Source of the DNA: DATLYB01 sp964502525
GTDB lineage: Bacteria > Bacteroidota > Bacteroidia > Chitinophagales > CAIOSU01
Direction of reading: 5' to 3'
DNA length: 29,965 bases
Assembly (NCBI GenBank): GCA_964502525.1
Contig: CAZCXH010000049.1
Coordinates: 1 to 29,965, forward strand
Part shown: piece by piece, positions 1 through 7,817 of the stretch
How positions within the stretch are numbered: position 1 is the stretch's first letter
Layout: the number at the start of each line of letters is the position of its first letter
The notes under the pieces: model-generated
Database searches by the model: none
Seen by the model: the letters and a program-made list of their open reading frames with translations, nothing else
Told to the model about the DNA's origin: nothing
Position numbers and translations under genes: made by a program

Positions 1-259
1 CTTTCTGGTTCAGAAAAGTGTTGATCAGCGGGGCGTGTTCCTTCTTGGTGGCAAATTCATAGCCTCCCCCTACCTGCACCATCTGGAACGAAAACGTTTC
101 GGCCTCATATTTCAGCCTCACTGCTTCCAGGGCGTTGTCAAACTCTTCGTCATTCACTTCCCAGCCGAAAGTCGCCTTCAGGGCTTCCTTAATTTCCTTT
201 TTGGTGACAGGCTTCTCGCTCGCGAATATCAAGGCTTCCAAGTGTTGTTCCAGCATCAT
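1..259 (-). CDS. scpB: Segregation and condensation protein B, N-terminal part (cut by window edge)
   Basis: ScpB is the winged-helix partner of ScpA in the bacterial SMC condensin complex, which acts on the nucleoid in chromosome segregation. The 86 visible residues begin MMLEQHLEALIFASEKPVTK and continue with a KKEIKEAL helix, the usual start of the first ScpB winged-helix domain. This is followed by an acidic DEEFDNALEAV helix and QMVQVGGGYEFATKKEHAPL, matching the family pattern in which a strand reads roughly 'QVAGGYRLATK'. The reading frame stays open to base 1, so the C-terminal winged helix lies outside the window. Two adjacent ATG codons (259 and 256) are possible starts; I chose the outer one. 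It lies downstream of the SprB-repeat gene on the same strand, 136 bases away, and is probably unrelated to it. It is a core chromosomal gene, so this edge of the window is not plasmid or phage. Confidence 0.88.
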   Translation of the reverse strand, partial: MMLEQHLEALIFASEKPVTKKEIKEALKATFGWEVNDEEFDNALEAVRLKYEAETFSFQMVQVGGGYEFATKKEHAPLINTFLNQK

Positions 260-283
260 TCTGAATAGGTTTTAATAACGGTT

Positions 284-315
284 TAAAGTTAGGTAACAGT
301 TTGCCTAACGTCCAA
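284..315 (-). promoter_or_regulatory. Candidate Bacteroidota promoter for scpB with an internal inverted repeat
   Basis: Read on the minus strand, TTG (315-313) is followed after 21 bases by TAACTTTA (291-284). That is one mismatch from the Bacteroidota -7 consensus TAnnTTTG, at a normal spacing from a -33 TTG. It lies 25 bases before the proposed scpB ATG. A perfect 6-base inverted repeat, GTTAGG (288-293) and CCTAAC (304-309), spans the spacer and could be an operator or chance. Motif match only. Confidence 0.32.
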
Positions 316-395
316 ACACGGTTTTCAATGATACCAATGCAGTTGTGGATAAGTGAGGAAATGGATACTGAACAGGACAAAGAAGAGAAGATGCC

Positions 396-2445
396 CTACT
401 CCTTCACCAGCTTTCCGTAGGAGATGCTGCCATCCGACAGGTTCTTTAATTCAACAAAATAGTTTCCCGTTGGGAAATCGGCAACAGTGATGACCGATGA
501 CCTGGAATCAAGGATTTTTTCAAGCGCTATTTTTCCTGTTACATCATATAACCTGAAACGATAATCATCAGCCTTGTTCATCTCAACGGTTATCTGCCCT
601 TTGGCAGGATTGGGAAACAGCCTGATATCCGAAGATGCAAAATCAACAATACCAACCGGACCTGACAAAACGGAATCACAATCCGTTGCCGTGCAGCCGC
701 TGTTATCCGTAACGGTAACGCAATATTGTCCGGGGGCAAGCCCCGTGATGTTCTGGCTGGCGCTGCCGTTTGACCATATATAAGATATTACGCCTGTCGA
801 AGAAGCCGAAGCGGTGCCGTCATTGGCCCCTGAAGCTGTTTCATCAGTGGCGGTAACGCTCACGCTAAATCCCGAACAATCGGGACCGGAGATGTTGCCG
901 CAATCTTCTGCGGTGCATCCCGCATCATCTGTAATGCTAACGCAATATGTCCCCTCAGATAGTCCGCTCACACTTTGCGAGGTATGTCCGGTTGACCACG
1001 AGTATTGATAGGGCACTGCTCCGCCCGAAGGAACAGCCGATACCGTTCCATCCAAACCGCCTACAGTGGTTACATTGGTGCTGTCAATTGAAACACTGAA
1101 GCCCGTGCACGAAGGCTCAAAAACATCAGCGCATTGAATATCCTGGCAGGCGGCAGCATCTGTCACGGTTACGCAATAATTTCCGGCTGAAAGATTCTGA
1201 CCATTGCCNNNNNNNNNNNNNNNNNNNNNNNNNNNNNNNNNNNNNNNNNNNNNNNNNNNNNNNNNNNNNNNNNNNNNNNNNNNNNNNNNNNNNNNNNNNN
1301 NNNNNNNNGCTTCCGCCCACCGTTGACACGTGTGATACGCTGTCAATTGAAACACTGAAGCCCGTGCACGAAGGTTCAGAAACCAGTTCGCAATCGCTTG
1401 CGGTACAGCCGGCAGCATCAGTAACGGTGGCGCAGTAAGTTCCTGCCGATAACCCTGTGATGGTGGTGTTGCTGGCGGCATTGCTCCATATAATGGCTGG
1501 CGTTCCGGTGGCTCCAATGATATTGACGGTGGCGGTGCCGTCAGTGCCGCCATGCGTGGTGGCGTCAGTAGCGGTTACGGAAACGCTGAAGCCTGAACAA
1601 TCAGGCTGTGACACATCTTCACAGGCAGTGGTAGCCGTACAGCCGTTGGCATCGGCAACAGTCACGCAATAGCTGCCAGCGCCAAGGTTGATGATGGTTT
1701 GAGTGGCTTGCGCGCTGGGGCTCCAGTAATAGCTGTATGGCGCGGTACCTCCCGATGGCGTGGCGGTGGCTGTTCCATCGGCACCGCCAGCGGTGGTAAC
1801 ATCCGTAGTGGCGAGCGTCACGCTCAAAGAACTGCAATCAACGAATTCCAGATCATCAACTATCAGTTGACTGCCTATTTGTATATTATTTGTGTTGGTT
1901 GAAATCAGCAAAATCCTTCCGGAATCGGGAGCATTTGCGCTGGAATAAGTGATCGGAACCAGAAACATCGTATAATTAGGGATGGAAGAATTGGGTAAAA
2001 TCACGCCTTCTCCTACCAGTTCATATGCTGGCGAGCGGCTCCAAAGAGTGACTCTCACTTCGCCATTATCACCTGTAACGGGTGAATACTTATACCATCC
2101 TTTAAGGTGGGTGGGGCGCTGGGTGTAGGGGAAACCTCCCAGCAATTCCTGAGTGCTGGTGTTGATGGTACCCGTCACTGCGATACCTGGAGCGCTTTGT
2201 CCGAAAACGCTTTTAGACGTGAGCTTGATGGCGTAGCTGCCGCTGTGAACATCACCCCCTGACGCTCTCTCGCAGGTCAACGTGCCGGTGATGGCGGTGG
2301 CGCCATTGAGGTTGCCCCATCCATTGGGATTCTGATAGGAAGGAAAGCCCGTTGAAGTCCAGCTTTCAAAACCGGGATTGGGGATTTGCGAAAATAAGGT
2401 CAGGAATAAGCAGGTTGCAATGGTGGAACTCAGAATACGCTTCAT
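396..2445 (-). CDS. Secreted SprB-repeat protein with T9SS C-terminal sorting domain (interrupted by assembly gap)
   Basis: This is a large cell-surface or secreted protein with 379 codons before the gap and 270 after it. It starts with signal peptide MKRILSSTIATCLFLTLFSQ. Residues about 22-204 form a beta-rich domain (PNPGFESWTSTGFP, then IVDDLEFVDC) resembling the PCMD/carbohydrate-binding-like domains of Bacteroidota. At least five 72-78 residue repeats follow, with SVTATDxTxxGGxDGTA, YxWS, LxAGxYCVTVTDxxGCTA and a closing PxC, the signature of SprB repeats. The last 80 or so residues (IRLFPNPAKGQITVEM, YDVTGKIAL, PTGNYFVEL, KLVKE) are a type A T9SS sorting domain, so the protein should cross the outer membrane through that system. 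The two halves lie in different frames only because 100 N is not a multiple of three. SprB itself is a gliding adhesin, but adhesion here is inference. It is divergent from the gene at 2527. Confidence 0.85.
1080..1374 (-). repeat. Near-identical DNA copies of a SprB repeat unit on both sides of the gap
   Basis: A stretch of about 36 bases starting GCTGTCAATTGAAACACTGA on the plus strand occurs at 1080 and again at 1339. It encodes the TGFSVSIDS start of two successive protein repeats. Other units are conserved at protein level but have diverged more in DNA, so this pair may be the most recent duplication, or has been homogenised. Confidence 0.85.
1209..1308. other. Assembly gap of exactly 100 N inside a repeat
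   Basis: The run of exactly 100 N is the usual placeholder for a scaffold gap of unknown size. It falls in the third SprB repeat. The flanks carry nearly identical DNA (from 1080 and from 1339), which explains why assembly failed. Both sides stop at codon boundaries of their own frames, so no real frameshift is implied. Confidence 0.97.
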
Positions 2446-2475
2446 TTTCTTTCGGTTTGATTATGATTAAGAGGT

Positions 2476-2483
2476 CAAAAGTA
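2476..2483 (-). promoter_or_regulatory. Candidate -7 box for the SprB-repeat gene
   Basis: The minus strand reads TACTTTTG, an exact match to the Bacteroidota -7 consensus TAnnTTTG, 31 bases before the ATG at 2445 in an 81-base divergent intergenic region. I could not find a convincing -33 TTG at the right distance, so this is a motif match only. No equally good box was seen for the divergent gene at 2527. Confidence 0.4.
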
Positions 2484-2526
2484 ATTATTTTCGGTGCCGA
2501 TTTTTTAATGTAAATCAATTCCAGAA

Positions 2527-4209
2527 ATGAAAAAGTTTTTATTCCTGATTCTGCCGGCCGGGCTGGTTTTCACTGAACCTTCATTAAGCCAAACCACTTT
2601 CGATCGCGTTTACGGCATTTTGCAAACCAATTGCAGCGGCTCTTGCCACAACTATGGAAATCCATCGGGCAACCTGCGGTATGATGTGCCCAAGCAAGAT
2701 CTGCTCGCAAGCCTTGTTGGCATTGCTCCCGACAATGATTACGCTGATTCGGTGGGATATAAGAGAGTGATTCCCGGTGATGCAAGAAGAAGCTTTCTTT
2801 TCCGCAAGGTGAATAACGGGTTGGATGCCAACCTCTCCCTTCATCAGGGTGAAGGCGGCTCCATGCCGCAGGGGCTTTCACCGCTCAGCGAAGTGGAAAG
2901 GGAAATGATAAGGCAATGGATCATTTTTGGCGCTGCCGACACCGGCTATCACTATGCAGATGAGCAAACCATTACCGATTATTATAATGGCTTTGCGGAA
3001 GCAAGGGATCCCTCCCTTCCGGTTCCTGACCCGTCAGAAGGTCGCCAAATTTACTGGGGACCTATTTTTTTGAGGCCGGGCAACGAAATTGAGTTTGACG
3101 GCAAATTCCCGGTTTATAACAACGCGCCTATTGAAGTTTACAAGATGGAGGCAAACGTAAACAAAGAGTCGCATCACATGGCTGTTTTCAAATATCTCCC
3201 GGGAAAGGATACGCTGATGGAAGATGGCCTGAGCCGCGTCACAGGAATCGGTGATGCGGCAGAATTGTTTGACAAAGCCGAGCCGATCGGACAATGGCCT
3301 AATTCACTTGCAATCGAAACTCCGCAAGGCACAGCCCTGATCTGGGACAGCAATACGGTTTTGAACCTCAGCTATCACATTTTGAATTACAGCGATTCAA
3401 TTATTGCATGCGAAGTGCATTACAATATTTTCACAAGGCCCCTTCAAACCGGCACGGTTCCGATGCTGTCTTACCCCGTCCGTTATGACGGCAAGCCTGT
3501 TTACGAGGGAGGCTGGGAAGTGGGCAACCTGATTGTTCCGCCAAATGACCCCGGTGACAGCACAACGCTCACTATCACCCAATACAATAACCCCGACTCG
3601 GATTTCTGGCACATCTGGAGCATCCAGGCGCACACGCACCGGCTTGGCAAGGATTACAACGTATGGCTCCGCAATCCCAACGGCTCGAAAGGAGAATTAA
3701 TCTATGATGGAACCTACGATTATGACCAGCATTTTGATAAAGGGGTTTATGACTGGGAACACCCTCCGCTGAGGACGTTCAACCCGATGCAGCCCGCTGA
3801 CATGTCGGCCGGTTTGATCCATGAGGCCACTTTCTACAATGACACTCCCGATACGGTTGGTTTCGGCTTGAGAACGACTGATGAGATGTATGTTACCTAT
3901 ATCTTCTATGCAAAATCGCCATCACCTGTTGGCATCCTTCCGGACAAAGTTTTTAATGACGCCAATGTCCGCATATATCCCAATCCGGTTCATCAGCAGG
4001 CATTCATCCGCATCCATCCTGATATGACATTGAATCATGCCGAGTTCAGGATGTATGATTTAATGGGGAAAGAAGTGCTGGCTGAAAGAAATATTGCAGA
4101 CGGAAAATTCACCGTTGATTTCGCCCAACTGCCGAACGGCAGCTATTTCTACCGATTGATTAATGACGGTCGCCTGGCGGCTTCGGGGAAGGTGATGGTG
4201 GTGGAGTAA
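2527..4209 (+). CDS. Secreted copper type II monooxygenase-like protein with cytochrome c-like N-terminus and T9SS tail
   Basis: 560 residues with a signal peptide at about 1-21 (MKKFLFLILPAGLVF, then SLSQ). Residues 30-137 resemble the planctomycete-type cytochrome c domain: a CxxxCH motif at 36-41 (CSGSCH), then NPSGNLRYD, VIPGDARRSFLFRKV and SEVEREMIRQWI. Residues about 170-465 fit the copper type II ascorbate-dependent monooxygenase family (peptidylglycine hydroxylase/dopamine hydroxylase type). Candidate ligands of the first copper are His216-His217 (ESHHMAVF) and His284 (LSYHILNY). Those of the second are His369 and His371 (QAHTHRLG) and Met454 (TTDEMYVTYIF). Residues about 476-560 (VRIYPNPV, YDLMGKEVL, PNGSYFYRL) are a T9SS type A sorting domain. 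The inferred role is an extracellular copper hydroxylase with an attached electron-carrier-like domain; the substrate is unknown. A CxxxCH spacing is less usual than CxxCH for haem attachment, so haem binding is uncertain. Confidence 0.78.
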   Translation: MKKFLFLILPAGLVFTEPSLSQTTFDRVYGILQTNCSGSCHNYGNPSGNLRYDVPKQDLLASLVGIAPDNDYADSVGYKRVIPGDARRSFLFRKVNNGLDANLSLHQGEGGSMPQGLSPLSEVEREMIRQWIIFGAADTGYHYADEQTITDYYNGFAEARDPSLPVPDPSEGRQIYWGPIFLRPGNEIEFDGKFPVYNNAPIEVYKMEANVNKESHHMAVFKYLPGKDTLMEDGLSRVTGIGDAAELFDKAEPIGQWPNSLAIETPQGTALIWDSNTVLNLSYHILNYSDSIIACEVHYNIFTRPLQTGTVPMLSYPVRYDGKPVYEGGWEVGNLIVPPNDPGDSTTLTITQYNNPDSDFWHIWSIQAHTHRLGKDYNVWLRNPNGSKGELIYDGTYDYDQHFDKGVYDWEHPPLRTFNPMQPADMSAGLIHEATFYNDTPDTVGFGLRTTDEMYVTYIFYAKSPSPVGILPDKVFNDANVRIYPNPVHQQAFIRIHPDMTLNHAEFRMYDLMGKEVLAERNIADGKFTVDFAQLPNGSYFYRLINDGRLAASGKVMVVE

Positions 4210-4238
4210 TGCCATTTAGAAATTGAAACGAACCGAAA

Positions 4239-4292
4239 AAAAAGCAAAGGGCAAAAGACAAGGATCAAATTGTCCTTTGCCGATTGCTTTTT
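4239..4292. terminator. Probable bidirectional intrinsic terminator between convergent genes
   Basis: An inner stem GGCAAAAGACAA (4250-4261) pairs with TTGTCCTTTGCC (4270-4281) with one mismatch around an 8-base loop. It is nested in an outer 9-base stem AAAAAGCAA (4239-4247) and TTGCTTTTT (4284-4292). The A-rich left flank and T-rich right flank give a U tract for transcripts from either direction. It lies 30 bases after the monooxygenase stop and 114 bases past the stop of the convergent gene ending at 4406. The rest of 4210-4405 shows nothing else. Confidence 0.72.
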
Positions 4293-4405
4293 GCAAATAA
4301 TTCCGAATGGCATAAGGCTGGATGGATAAAGGCAGACATGCTGATAATATACGATGGAAAGAATGGCATCTTCAGCACATTGGATGCAGAAAATGCAGCC
4401 AATCC

Positions 4406-5656
4406 TCAATCCATCATTTCCGCGAGTTCGGGAAATGTCGAAACAAATTGTTCCCTGCGCACGCCATCCACGGCATTCACCCAATGCTGAAATTCCTTTT
4501 GCCGCGTGCCGTTTGACGACATCATGTAGTTGATCACTGCTTTCACATGATTTTTTATATTATCCGAACGGATAATAGTGTTTAAGTAATTTTTTTCAAA
4601 ATCATCATATAGCTTCAAAACCTTTTCCTTCAATGCGGGAGTCAGGTTGGTGATATTGAAATATTCGGGGCCAAAGAGGAGGTAGAGGTTCATGCGGTCA
4701 GGCTCTGCAAATCTGTTTTCCACCATGTAGCGGTAAAATTCCGGAACATGAAAAATGTTGAAGATGCTCACCGTCACATTTACGCCAAACAAAACGCTCG
4801 TGCATTCGCGCTGCACCGTTCTGATATTTTCCTCTATTTTATGCCAGTGCTGTCCCTTTCGCTGGTAGTCGCCCTGCGCGCCCATTCCGTCAAGGCTCGC
4901 CCACACGTCCACTTTTTTGAATCTGTTCCAAAGGTCAATGACATTGTATTGCTTGTAGCGCAAAACGGAAAAGTTGGTGTTGTAGCTCAGCGTGACGTCC
5001 TTTTTGCCGATGGAAACCAGGTAATCAAGCGTGCGGTAATGCTCATCCATCACCAGCGGCTCTCCTCCCGCAAAATGCAGGCGTTCCACATGCGGCAGCA
5101 TGCGTTCGTATGATTCCCAGAACTTTTTCTCATCGCCCGCCATCCTGATCTCCTTTTCCGTGCCGTGGGCGAGCGGCCTGCGCGGGCGCCCGATTTTCTG
5201 TTCCTCATCAAGCCATATGGAACTGTACTCGCTGCTGCAGATGCGGCATTTGTAATTGCACTTGTTCGTGAACCGCAGGTCAATAAGCAGCACCCTGTCG
5301 TCATCCAGGCTGCCGTCTTTGCGGGTCGCAGTGACGCGGTTGAAGCAGCGCTTGAAATCGCGGTTATACTGCATCCGTTCGCTGATCCGCCCCACTTTTT
5401 CATATTCATAGCAATTATTACAGATGGAACTTCTTGTCCCCTGCAGCATGTTCAGCCGCAACTGCTTCATGTTGGAGGAATTCCAGGACTGCCGCAAATC
5501 AGGCTGTTTTCTCAGATCACCGATTTCATTTCCGTCATAAACGCATGACATGCAGCAGGGAGCCGCAAGCCCGTTGGTCTGCGCATGCAACTGTATCCAG
5601 GGCGCCATGCAGAAAACTTTTGAATCCTCAAGCAATGATTTCGATGGGCTTCTCAT
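4406..5656 (-). CDS. Radical SAM protein with N-terminal twitch-like (auxiliary Fe-S) domain
   Basis: About 416 residues from the ATG at 5656. An open frame extends upstream to 5902, but it would run into the divergent gene starting at 5793, and conserved sequence only begins near KVFCMAPWIQL, so I chose 5656. Residues about 12-85 hold C16 (FCMAPW), C34-C35 (APCCMS) and C79/C82 (CNNC) around a GDLRKQPDLRQSWNSSNMKQLR stretch. That is the SPASM/twitch layout, here in front of the radical SAM domain, and it predicts an auxiliary iron-sulfur cluster. The radical SAM motif CNYKCRIC has cysteines at 133, 137 and 140, and the SAM-contacting GGEP is at 197-200. Proteins of this layout are known as 'twitch domain-containing radical SAM proteins'; their chemistry is not established. 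It is the first of four such proteins here and the most distant from the other three. It is divergent from the B12 radical SAM gene. Confidence 0.85.
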   Translation of the reverse strand: MRSPSKSLLEDSKVFCMAPWIQLHAQTNGLAAPCCMSCVYDGNEIGDLRKQPDLRQSWNSSNMKQLRLNMLQGTRSSICNNCYEYEKVGRISERMQYNRDFKRCFNRVTATRKDGSLDDDRVLLIDLRFTNKCNYKCRICSSEYSSIWLDEEQKIGRPRRPLAHGTEKEIRMAGDEKKFWESYERMLPHVERLHFAGGEPLVMDEHYRTLDYLVSIGKKDVTLSYNTNFSVLRYKQYNVIDLWNRFKKVDVWASLDGMGAQGDYQRKGQHWHKIEENIRTVQRECTSVLFGVNVTVSIFNIFHVPEFYRYMVENRFAEPDRMNLYLLFGPEYFNITNLTPALKEKVLKLYDDFEKNYLNTIIRSDNIKNHVKAVINYMMSSNGTRQKEFQHWVNAVDGVRREQFVSTFPELAEMMD

Positions 5657-5756
5657 GCCCGAGAGCCGTGCGATGGCGCTGCTGATGCTTTCTGAAATGT
5701 TCAAGGTTTGTTGAAACTGATGAGGTGTTGCGTGTAAAGTTCGTATTTCCCATGTG

Positions 5757-5764
5757 TATTTTTG
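5757..5764 (+). promoter_or_regulatory. Candidate -7 box for the B12-binding radical SAM gene
   Basis: TATTTTTG is an exact match to TAnnTTTG, 28 bases before the ATG at 5793 in the 136-base divergent region. The same octamer precedes the GT-C gene at 17396-17403. No clear -33 TTG lies at 17-23 bases; the nearest TTG (5728-5730) is 26 bases away. Confidence 0.42.
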
Positions 5765-5792
5765 GTTTTCACAACATTCGTATCTTAGATGA

Positions 5793-7649
5793 ATGAAGGT
5801 TGCGCTTGTATTAGCCCCTGTTTGGGATTCAATCACTCCGCCCCTTTCGCTGGCTTTCCTGAAGGCAGGCCTCGCGCAAGCCGGGTATGATTGCAGGTGC
5901 ATTGATCTGTCGGTGGAGTTCCGTCCGATAATGGTGTCCGCATTGGGAGATGAAGCTGCTGAAGATTATATAGCAAATCATCCTGATCTTTATAAAGGAT
6001 GGGCAAAACGCATTTGCGATGAGCAGCCTGATATTGTCGGCTTCAGCCTGCTGGTGTCGAACCTGCGGAATACCGCTCTCGTTGCCCGCGAGGTGAGGCG
6101 GTTGCTGCCTGAAGCAACGATCGTGTGCGGTGGCCCGAGCCTGACCAGGGAAAATGGCGACACCATTGAGTTTGCGCACGGCTTTGCCGATATCATCGTG
6201 GAGGGAGAAGGCGAAAGCGTTTTTGCGGAGCTTGTGAAATGTATTGACAAAAGAGATAATGTCACTAAACTGAAACAGCTCTGGTTGAAAGCTCCTGACG
6301 GGTCGGTTTATTATACCGAAGCCGGCATCGAGCAGAATATTGATAGCATCCCCTTGCCCGATTTCCGCGACTTCGATCGCAATGCTTACAGGGTTCCGTC
6401 CAGGCTGCCTATCCTATTTTCAAGAGGATGCATTCTTAACTGCAACTATTGTGAAAACAAGTGGAATCATCTCACGCAGCGTTCACGCAGCGGACGCCTG
6501 GTGTTTGAAGAGCTGAAGCGCGATGTGAAGGAATACGGCATCACCGAATACATGTTTAACGATGATTCCCTGATTTCATATAAAACCTTCAAGCCGCTGG
6601 AAGAATACTGTGATCTGACCATTGCCGAAGGCCTGACGCTGCCCTGGAGCGTGTATGGCACCCGCGTGGAACGCAAACTCACCGCAGAATATGTGAGCAA
6701 GCTGCGCAGGAGCGGACTTGAGCGCGTGTCGCTCGGAGTGGAGAGCTTCTCATCAAAGGTGCAGCATGAAATGGGCAAGTCATCCAAATATGATGACGCA
6801 GACAAAACCTGCCGGCTCTTTGCTGAGCAAGGCATCAGGACTGAGTCGTGGATTATCTACGGCTATCCGACCGAAACCGATGCCGACTTTGATGAGACGC
6901 TGCAATGGTTCATCAAAAACCCTGACCTGTTAAGCCATGTTACAGCCAATACCTTTGGGCCAAATGCCAAGTATTTGCATGACAAGCCCGGCATGATTCA
7001 GTACCATTCTTACAAGTCATGGAACTGGTCGGGGCAGGAAAGCACGCTTGAAAAAAGGAAGCAAAGGTTTTTACTTCTTATTGAAGTGCTGGAAGACATA
7101 CGGAGAAGGCGCAAGGGCGATTTTACTTTCTACTTTGGCGATCCGCTGTATGTGAAATATTTTTCAGCCTGGGGCAAAAAAGAAAAATCATACCTGCAGG
7201 AGAAATGGGACGAATTGCAAAACATTCCGAAAAAGACCTCCGGATTGCAAAAAGCGCTGCATCTCATCGGATTAAGAAAGAAATCTGCGGGCAATATCGC
7301 AGGAGAACACAACTATGGTTTGCCGCAGCGCGAACCGGAAGAACCGCATAACGGATATATTATTCACGGCAGCACTGACGAATTGAGGAAACTGCTGTTT
7401 GACAAGATAAAAAACCATTTAGGTTCCAATCAACGCAGCGGGGTGGAGCAGCAGAAAGGGGTGGAAGAATATATGGGAAAATTACTACAGGTGCATGGGT
7501 TGGTTGGCAACGAAATTTCAGAGCGGGTCATCTATATGATGACCCTGAACGGCTCTGTAAGAAAGGTTATTGAAGACCTTGATGCTTACACTCCCGAAGA
7601 GCTTGCACAAAGGGCAATTCATTATCACGGCCTTCAGAAAGCAAAATGA
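5793..7649 (+). CDS. B12-binding domain radical SAM protein
   Basis: 618 residues, a typical length for the class. Residues 1-150 form a Rossmann-like cobalamin-binding domain: MKVALVLAPV, PPLSLAFLKAGLAQAGYD, QPDIVGFSLLVSN, VCGGPSLT and IIVEGEGE. The DxHxxG lower-ligand motif is absent, as in most members. The radical SAM domain follows, with ILFSRGCILNCNYC (cysteines 213, 217 and 220) and LERVSLGVESFSSKVQHEMGK, the usual later strand of Elp3/MiaB-like barrels. Residues about 430-618 are a lysine-rich, largely helical extension of unknown fold. Known members carry out methylations at unreactive carbons, ring rearrangements and other cobalamin-assisted radical steps; the substrate cannot be read from sequence. 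It opens a plus-strand set with the radical SAM gene at 7818 and GT2 at 8898, separated from the former by 168 bases holding a palindromic repeat. Confidence 0.87.
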   Translation: MKVALVLAPVWDSITPPLSLAFLKAGLAQAGYDCRCIDLSVEFRPIMVSALGDEAAEDYIANHPDLYKGWAKRICDEQPDIVGFSLLVSNLRNTALVAREVRRLLPEATIVCGGPSLTRENGDTIEFAHGFADIIVEGEGESVFAELVKCIDKRDNVTKLKQLWLKAPDGSVYYTEAGIEQNIDSIPLPDFRDFDRNAYRVPSRLPILFSRGCILNCNYCENKWNHLTQRSRSGRLVFEELKRDVKEYGITEYMFNDDSLISYKTFKPLEEYCDLTIAEGLTLPWSVYGTRVERKLTAEYVSKLRRSGLERVSLGVESFSSKVQHEMGKSSKYDDADKTCRLFAEQGIRTESWIIYGYPTETDADFDETLQWFIKNPDLLSHVTANTFGPNAKYLHDKPGMIQYHSYKSWNWSGQESTLEKRKQRFLLLIEVLEDIRRRRKGDFTFYFGDPLYVKYFSAWGKKEKSYLQEKWDELQNIPKKTSGLQKALHLIGLRKKSAGNIAGEHNYGLPQREPEEPHNGYIIHGSTDELRKLLFDKIKNHLGSNQRSGVEQQKGVEEYMGKLLQVHGLVGNEISERVIYMMTLNGSVRKVIEDLDAYTPEELAQRAIHYHGLQKAK

Positions 7650-7687
7650 AACGAAGCAATGCCGCCATGCTCCGAAAACCGCATCAC

Positions 7688-7777
7688 GAGTTCATCATTT
7701 AGTGCCTATTTTTCAGTATCAGCTTCAGGCTGCCGGCTTCAAGCCTCAAGCCGGCCCCAAAACCGGCAGCCGGAAGC
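7688..7777. repeat. Palindromic intergenic repeat, copy A
   Basis: The element opens with GAGTTCATCATTTAGTG (7688-7704), two variable bases, then TATTTTTCAGTAT (7707-7719), all shared exactly with copy B at 20350. It then holds an inverted repeat of 15 bases with one mismatch: GCTTCAGGCTGCCGG (7722-7736) against CCGGCAGCCGGAAGC (7763-7777). A competing inner 8-base stem is GCCGGCTT (7732-7739) with AAGCCGGC (7748-7755). The CAAGCCTCAAGC core (7740-7751) is also shared with copy B. It occupies the 168-base gap between two radical SAM genes. It could be a REP-like or miniature mobile element, or an RNA structure; no encoded peptide is credible. Confidence 0.8.
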
Positions 7778-7817
7778 AAGCGACAAATTCTATCCATAAG
7801 GCGTAGCGAAAATAAAA

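Noticed and set aside
1126..1553. Two overlapping minus-strand frames read as two separate genes or a frameshift at the N run
   Set aside because: Each side is in frame up to its gap border and matches the same repeat family; the mismatch comes from 100 placeholder bases not being divisible by three.
396..2445. Tandem repeats considered as a CRISPR or as non-coding satellite DNA
   Set aside because: The period is in whole codons (77-78 residues) and the protein pattern is that of SprB repeats; units vary at third positions.
4284..4516. Plus-strand short frames downstream of the monooxygenase gene
   Set aside because: They start within the terminator region and overlap the 3' end of the convergent radical SAM gene antisense, with no recognisable protein features.
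5657..5902. N-terminal extension of the twitch radical SAM gene (open to an ATG at 5902)
   Set aside because: It overlaps the start of the well-supported B12 radical SAM gene on the other strand and its residues show no family pattern; conserved sequence begins near the ATG at 5656.
7650..7817. Small reading frame running through the palindromic repeat, considered as a RiPP precursor for the SPASM enzymes
   Set aside because: It begins inside the previous gene and encodes repeat-derived sequence with no leader/core layout. No other intergenic gap in the cluster holds a plausible short peptide gene either.
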